Assembly: GCA_031278145.1 (NCBI GenBank)
Contig: JAITLA010000252.1
Coordinates: 1-7,178, forward strand
Origin: Eubacteriales Family XIII. Incertae Sedis bacterium
GTDB taxonomy: Bacteria; Bacillota_A; Clostridia; Peptostreptococcales; Anaerovoracaceae
DNA: 7,178 nucleotides
Direction: 5' to 3'
Positions within the stretch are counted from its first letter, which is position 1, and each line of letters starts with the position of its first letter. The translations under genes were made by a program, and so were the position numbers. The notes below the pieces were generated by a model, which saw only the letters and a list, made by a program, of their open reading frames with translations, did no database searches and was not told the DNA's origin. This document shows, one piece after another, positions 4,598 to 7,178 of this stretch.

Positions 4598-6472
4598 ATG
4601 CGGTGGTATGAGATGGAAGCCTATGACGTGATCGTTGTGGGCGCCGGCCATGCGGGCTGCGAGGCCGGGCTTGCGGCCGCCCGCATGGGCGCGCGCACGC
4701 TGGTGCTGTCCATACAGCTCGACGCGGTGGCGCTGATGGCCTGCAATCCCGCCATCGGTGGCACGGGCAAGGGGCAGCTGGTGAAGGAGATCGACGCGCT
4801 GGGCGGGGAGATGGGCCTCGTCATAGACAAGACCTTCATCCACAGCCGCATGCTGAACAGGACGAAGGGGCCGGCGGTGCATTCGCCGCGCGCGCAGGCG
4901 GACAAGCGCAGATACCACGAGGAGATGAAGGCCGCGCTGGAGCGGCAGGAGGGCCTGCACCTGAAGCAGGGAGAGGTCGTCGATCTGATCCTCGAGGATG
5001 GCCGCGCGCGCGGGGTGCTGCTTCGGACGGGCGCCGTGTACAGGGCGCGTGCGGTCGTTTTGGCCACGGGCACCTTTCTCGGCGGCAGGGTGTTCATGGG
5101 GGAGAGCACATACGAGAGCGGTCCCTGCGGCTTCGCACCCGCCACGGCGCTTGCGGCGGCCCTGCGCGCCCGCGGCTTGGCGCTTCGCAGGTTCAAGACG
5201 GGCACCCCCGCGCGGGCCTTGGCGCGCAGCCTGCATCCGGAGCGCACGGAGGAGCAGAAGGGCGACGCGGAGATCATTCCCTTTTCGTTTATGAATGCCT
5301 CGGTGGGGGAGAACAAGGTGAGCTGCCGTCTGACCTGGACGAACGCGCGGACGCATGAGATCATACGGGAGAACCTGACGCGATCCTCGCTGTACGGCGG
5401 TCTGATCAAGGGCGTGGGCCCGCGCTACTGCCCCTCGATAGAGGACAAGGTGAACCGCTTTCCGGACCGGGAGCGGCACGGGCTTTTCATCGAGCCGGAG
5501 GGGCTTTCGACCGACGAGGTATACCTGCAAGGTATGTCCACGAGCATGCCGGAGGATGTTCAGCAGGCGTTTTACCGCTCGATCCCGGGGCTTGAGGACG
5601 CGGTGTTCACGCGCGCCGGGTATTCCATAGAATATGACTGCATCGATCCGCTGTCCCTGTCCACGAGTTTGGAGCACAAGGAGATTGCGGGGCTGTTTTG
5701 CGCCGGCCAGTTCAACGGGAGCTCCGGCTACGAGGAGGCTGCGGCGCAGGGCTTGATGGCGGGCATAAACGCCGCTCTGCTGGTGCGCGGCGCGGCGCCC
5801 TTCGTCCTGGATCGTTCGGAGGCTTATATCGGGGTTCTGATCGACGACCTTGTGACGAAGGGTGTGGAGGAGCCCTACCGCATGCTGACCGCGCGCGCGG
5901 AATACCGTCTGACGCTGCGGCAGGACAACGCGGACCTGCGCCTCACGGAGAAGGCTTACGCAATCGGGCTTGCGAGCCGCGAACGCTATGAAATCCATCT
6001 GCGCGACAAGAAGGAAACGGAGGACGAGATCGCGCGTCTGCGCGGGACGACGCTAAAGCCCGCGGAAGCCGCGGCATTTTTGGCGGAACGAGGCCTCGCG
6101 CCGCCCGCGAGCGGGATCAGCCTCGCGGAGCTTCTGAAGCGGCCGCAGGTCGATTACGCCGCGCTGGCGGTCCTCGATACGGGCCGGCCGGCGCTGTCCG
6201 CGCGCACGCGCGCGCGCGTCGAGATCCGGATCAAGTACGAGGGTTACATCGAGAAGCAGCGCTTGCAGATCGAGCGCTTCAAGCGTCTGGAGGACAAGCG
6301 GCTGCCGGAGGATCTGGACTACCTCGCGCTCACGGGGATACGCCCGGAGGCCAAGCAGCGGCTGAGCAAGATAAGGCCGCGCTCGCTCGGGCAGGCCGCG
6401 CGCATCTCGGGCGTCAGTCCCGCCGATATCAACGTGCTCCTGGTGCATCTGAAACGGGGGGAAGGCCGGTGA
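4598..6472 (+). CDS. mnmG: tRNA uridine-5-carboxymethylaminomethyl modification enzyme MnmG (GidA)
   Basis: MnmG is the FAD-dependent partner of MnmE in wobble-uridine modification and uses NADH as reductant. The product is 624 residues, the normal length. Its FAD-binding Rossmann motif is GAGHAGCEAG (15-24), followed by CNPAIGGTGKGQLVKEIDALGG (49-70) and LATGTFLGG (155-163). Further hallmarks are GVGPRYCPSIEDKV (272-285) with the conserved Cys 278, EGLSTDEVYLQGMSTSMPEDVQ (301-322), CAGQFNGSSGYEEAAAQGL (368-386) and the C-terminal helical domain with RPQVDY (515-520) and IKYEGYIEKQ (545-554). The ATG at 4598 follows GGGGGTG (4588-4594), 11 nt after mnmE. An in-frame GTG at 4592 sits inside that site, and the ATG at 4613 lacks a site of its own, so 4598 is preferred. 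Confidence 0.98.
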   Translation: MRWYEMEAYDVIVVGAGHAGCEAGLAAARMGARTLVLSIQLDAVALMACNPAIGGTGKGQLVKEIDALGGEMGLVIDKTFIHSRMLNRTKGPAVHSPRAQADKRRYHEEMKAALERQEGLHLKQGEVVDLILEDGRARGVLLRTGAVYRARAVVLATGTFLGGRVFMGESTYESGPCGFAPATALAAALRARGLALRRFKTGTPARALARSLHPERTEEQKGDAEIIPFSFMNASVGENKVSCRLTWTNARTHEIIRENLTRSSLYGGLIKGVGPRYCPSIEDKVNRFPDRERHGLFIEPEGLSTDEVYLQGMSTSMPEDVQQAFYRSIPGLEDAVFTRAGYSIEYDCIDPLSLSTSLEHKEIAGLFCAGQFNGSSGYEEAAAQGLMAGINAALLVRGAAPFVLDRSEAYIGVLIDDLVTKGVEEPYRMLTARAEYRLTLRQDNADLRLTEKAYAIGLASRERYEIHLRDKKETEDEIARLRGTTLKPAEAAAFLAERGLAPPASGISLAELLKRPQVDYAALAVLDTGRPALSARTRARVEIRIKYEGYIEKQRLQIERFKRLEDKRLPEDLDYLALTGIRPEAKQRLSKIRPRSLGQAARISGVSPADINVLLVHLKRGEGR

Positions 6473-7176
6473 AGGCGCTGGAAGATGCCCTCGCCGCCTG
6501 CGACATGGCGTGCACGGAAAGCACGCTCGAACGCTTTCGCGCCTATATGGAGCTCGTTTTGCGGTGGAACGAACGGGTGAACCTCACCGCCATCACGGAC
6601 AGGGAGCAATTCGTCGTCAAGCATTTTGCGGACTCCGTCCTCTGTGCGGGCCGGCCGGAAACGGTCGCGGCGCGGGAGATCATCGACGTCGGGACGGGCG
6701 CCGGCTTTCCGGGCATCCCGCTCGCAATCGTCCTGCCCGCGCACCGCTTCACACTCATAGATTCGCTTGGAAAGCGCGTGCGGATCCTGGAGGAGATCGT
6801 ATCGCGGCTCGGCCTCGAGAACGTTCGCCCGCTCTGCGGCCGTGCGGAGGATCTGGCGCGGGACGCCGCGCTGCGCGGCGCCTTCGATCTCTGCGTGTCG
6901 CGGGCGGTGGCGCGCCTGCCCGTCCTCGCGGAATACTGTCTGCCCTTTCTGCGGGTCGGCGGAAGTCTGTTCGCCTATAAGGGCGAGGACGTGGCGGAGG
7001 AGATCGCGGCGGCGCGGCGGGCGATTGCCGTGCTGGGCGGCCGCGTGCGCGCGGTGCATGAGGCCTCGCTTGCGGCCCATGGCCTGCGGCGCAGGATCGT
7101 GATGGTGGAGAAAACGGGGGAAACGCCGCCCGCCTATCCGCGCCGGGCCGGCGCGCCCGCGCGCCGGCCGCTGTGA
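6469..7176 (+). CDS. rsmG: 16S rRNA (guanine527-N7)-methyltransferase RsmG (GidB)
   Basis: RsmG transfers a methyl group from S-adenosylmethionine to N7 of G527 in the 530 loop of 16S rRNA. In several bacteria its loss gives low-level streptomycin resistance. The 235-residue product is of normal length. Residues 33-42 (WNERVNLTAI) and 51-57 (KHFADSV) are family motifs. The SAM-binding motif is IDVGTGAGFPGIPLAI (72-87), followed by LIDSLGKRVRILEEI (96-110), SRAVARLP (144-151), the conserved FAYKG (168-172) and the end YPRRAGAPARRPL (223-235). It starts with GTG at 6469, whose GTGA overlaps the mnmG stop. The purine run GGGGGGAAGG (6456-6465) just upstream serves as ribosome binding site. It is the last gene in the window, and only two bases follow its TGA. 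Confidence 0.97.
   Translation: MKALEDALAACDMACTESTLERFRAYMELVLRWNERVNLTAITDREQFVVKHFADSVLCAGRPETVAAREIIDVGTGAGFPGIPLAIVLPAHRFTLIDSLGKRVRILEEIVSRLGLENVRPLCGRAEDLARDAALRGAFDLCVSRAVARLPVLAEYCLPFLRVGGSLFAYKGEDVAEEIAAARRAIAVLGGRVRAVHEASLAAHGLRRRIVMVEKTGETPPAYPRRAGAPARRPL
7146..7169 (+). other. 10-bp all-GC hairpin at the 3' end of rsmG
   Basis: GGCCGGCGCG (7146-7155) and CGCGCCGGCC (7160-7169) are perfect reverse complements around a 4-nt loop. The hairpin sits inside the last codons of rsmG, with the stop codon at 7174. It could be the stem of a terminator or an mRNA 3' barrier, but the window ends before any T-run could be seen. It may also simply follow from GC-rich codons for the conserved Ala/Arg/Pro ending. 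Confidence 0.5.
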
Positions 7177-7178
7177 GG

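Noticed and set aside
4091..5998. 635-codon open frame on the minus strand across mnmE and mnmG
   Set aside because: It is antisense to strongly conserved genes, shows no domain or ribosome binding site, and its Arg/Ala/His-rich product is typical of a GC-driven shadow frame.

Overview
The window holds eight complete genes, all on the + strand, in the order rpmH - rnpA - yidD - yidC - jag - mnmE - mnmG - rsmG. This is the classic cluster found beside the replication origin in Firmicutes. The jag (SpoIIIJ-associated KH/R3H protein) gene next to yidC, the Clostridia/Bacillus gene order and the perfect AAGGAGGT ribosome binding site all point to a Firmicute. Strong GC bias in the second half (GCG, CGC, GGC and CTC codons) and TGA stops in six of eight genes suggest a GC-rich member of the Clostridia, probably uncultured. 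That placement is an inference from gene order and base use; no species can be named.

Positions 1-398 contain no supportable gene. They carry a long imperfect inverted repeat (arms 26-50 and 115-139) that looks like a fold-back element of REP/MITE type. A consensus sigma-A promoter follows (TTGACA 214-219, 18-bp spacer, TATAAT 238-243). A GC-rich leader of roughly 150 nt then leads to rpmH and contains several possible hairpins. dnaA, often the divergent neighbour of rpmH in this phylum, is not present in these bases, and no consensus DnaA box was seen.

Positions 399-3114 hold ribosomal protein L34, the RNase P protein subunit, the membrane-protein insertion factor YidD, the YidC insertase and the RNA-binding protein Jag. 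A hairpin plus T-run between rpmH and rnpA probably lets L34 be made in excess of the genes downstream. rnpA and yidD overlap by ATGA, as do jag and mnmE.

Positions 3111-7176 hold mnmE and mnmG, whose products together modify the wobble uridine of certain tRNAs, then rsmG, which methylates G527 of 16S rRNA. mnmG and rsmG overlap by GTGA. From rnpA onward the gaps are 0-69 nt and no convincing terminator was found, so the cluster probably behaves as one operon. Its themes are translation (L34, tRNA maturation and modification, rRNA methylation) and membrane protein insertion (YidD, YidC).

The core is ordinary housekeeping DNA and I see no new biological system in it. The points most worth a second look are the upstream fold-back repeat, the leader and intergenic hairpins around rpmH, an unusually long Arg/Gly/Glu-rich linker inside Jag, a small tandem duplication inserted in the MnmE GTPase domain, and a 10-bp all-GC hairpin at the very end of rsmG.
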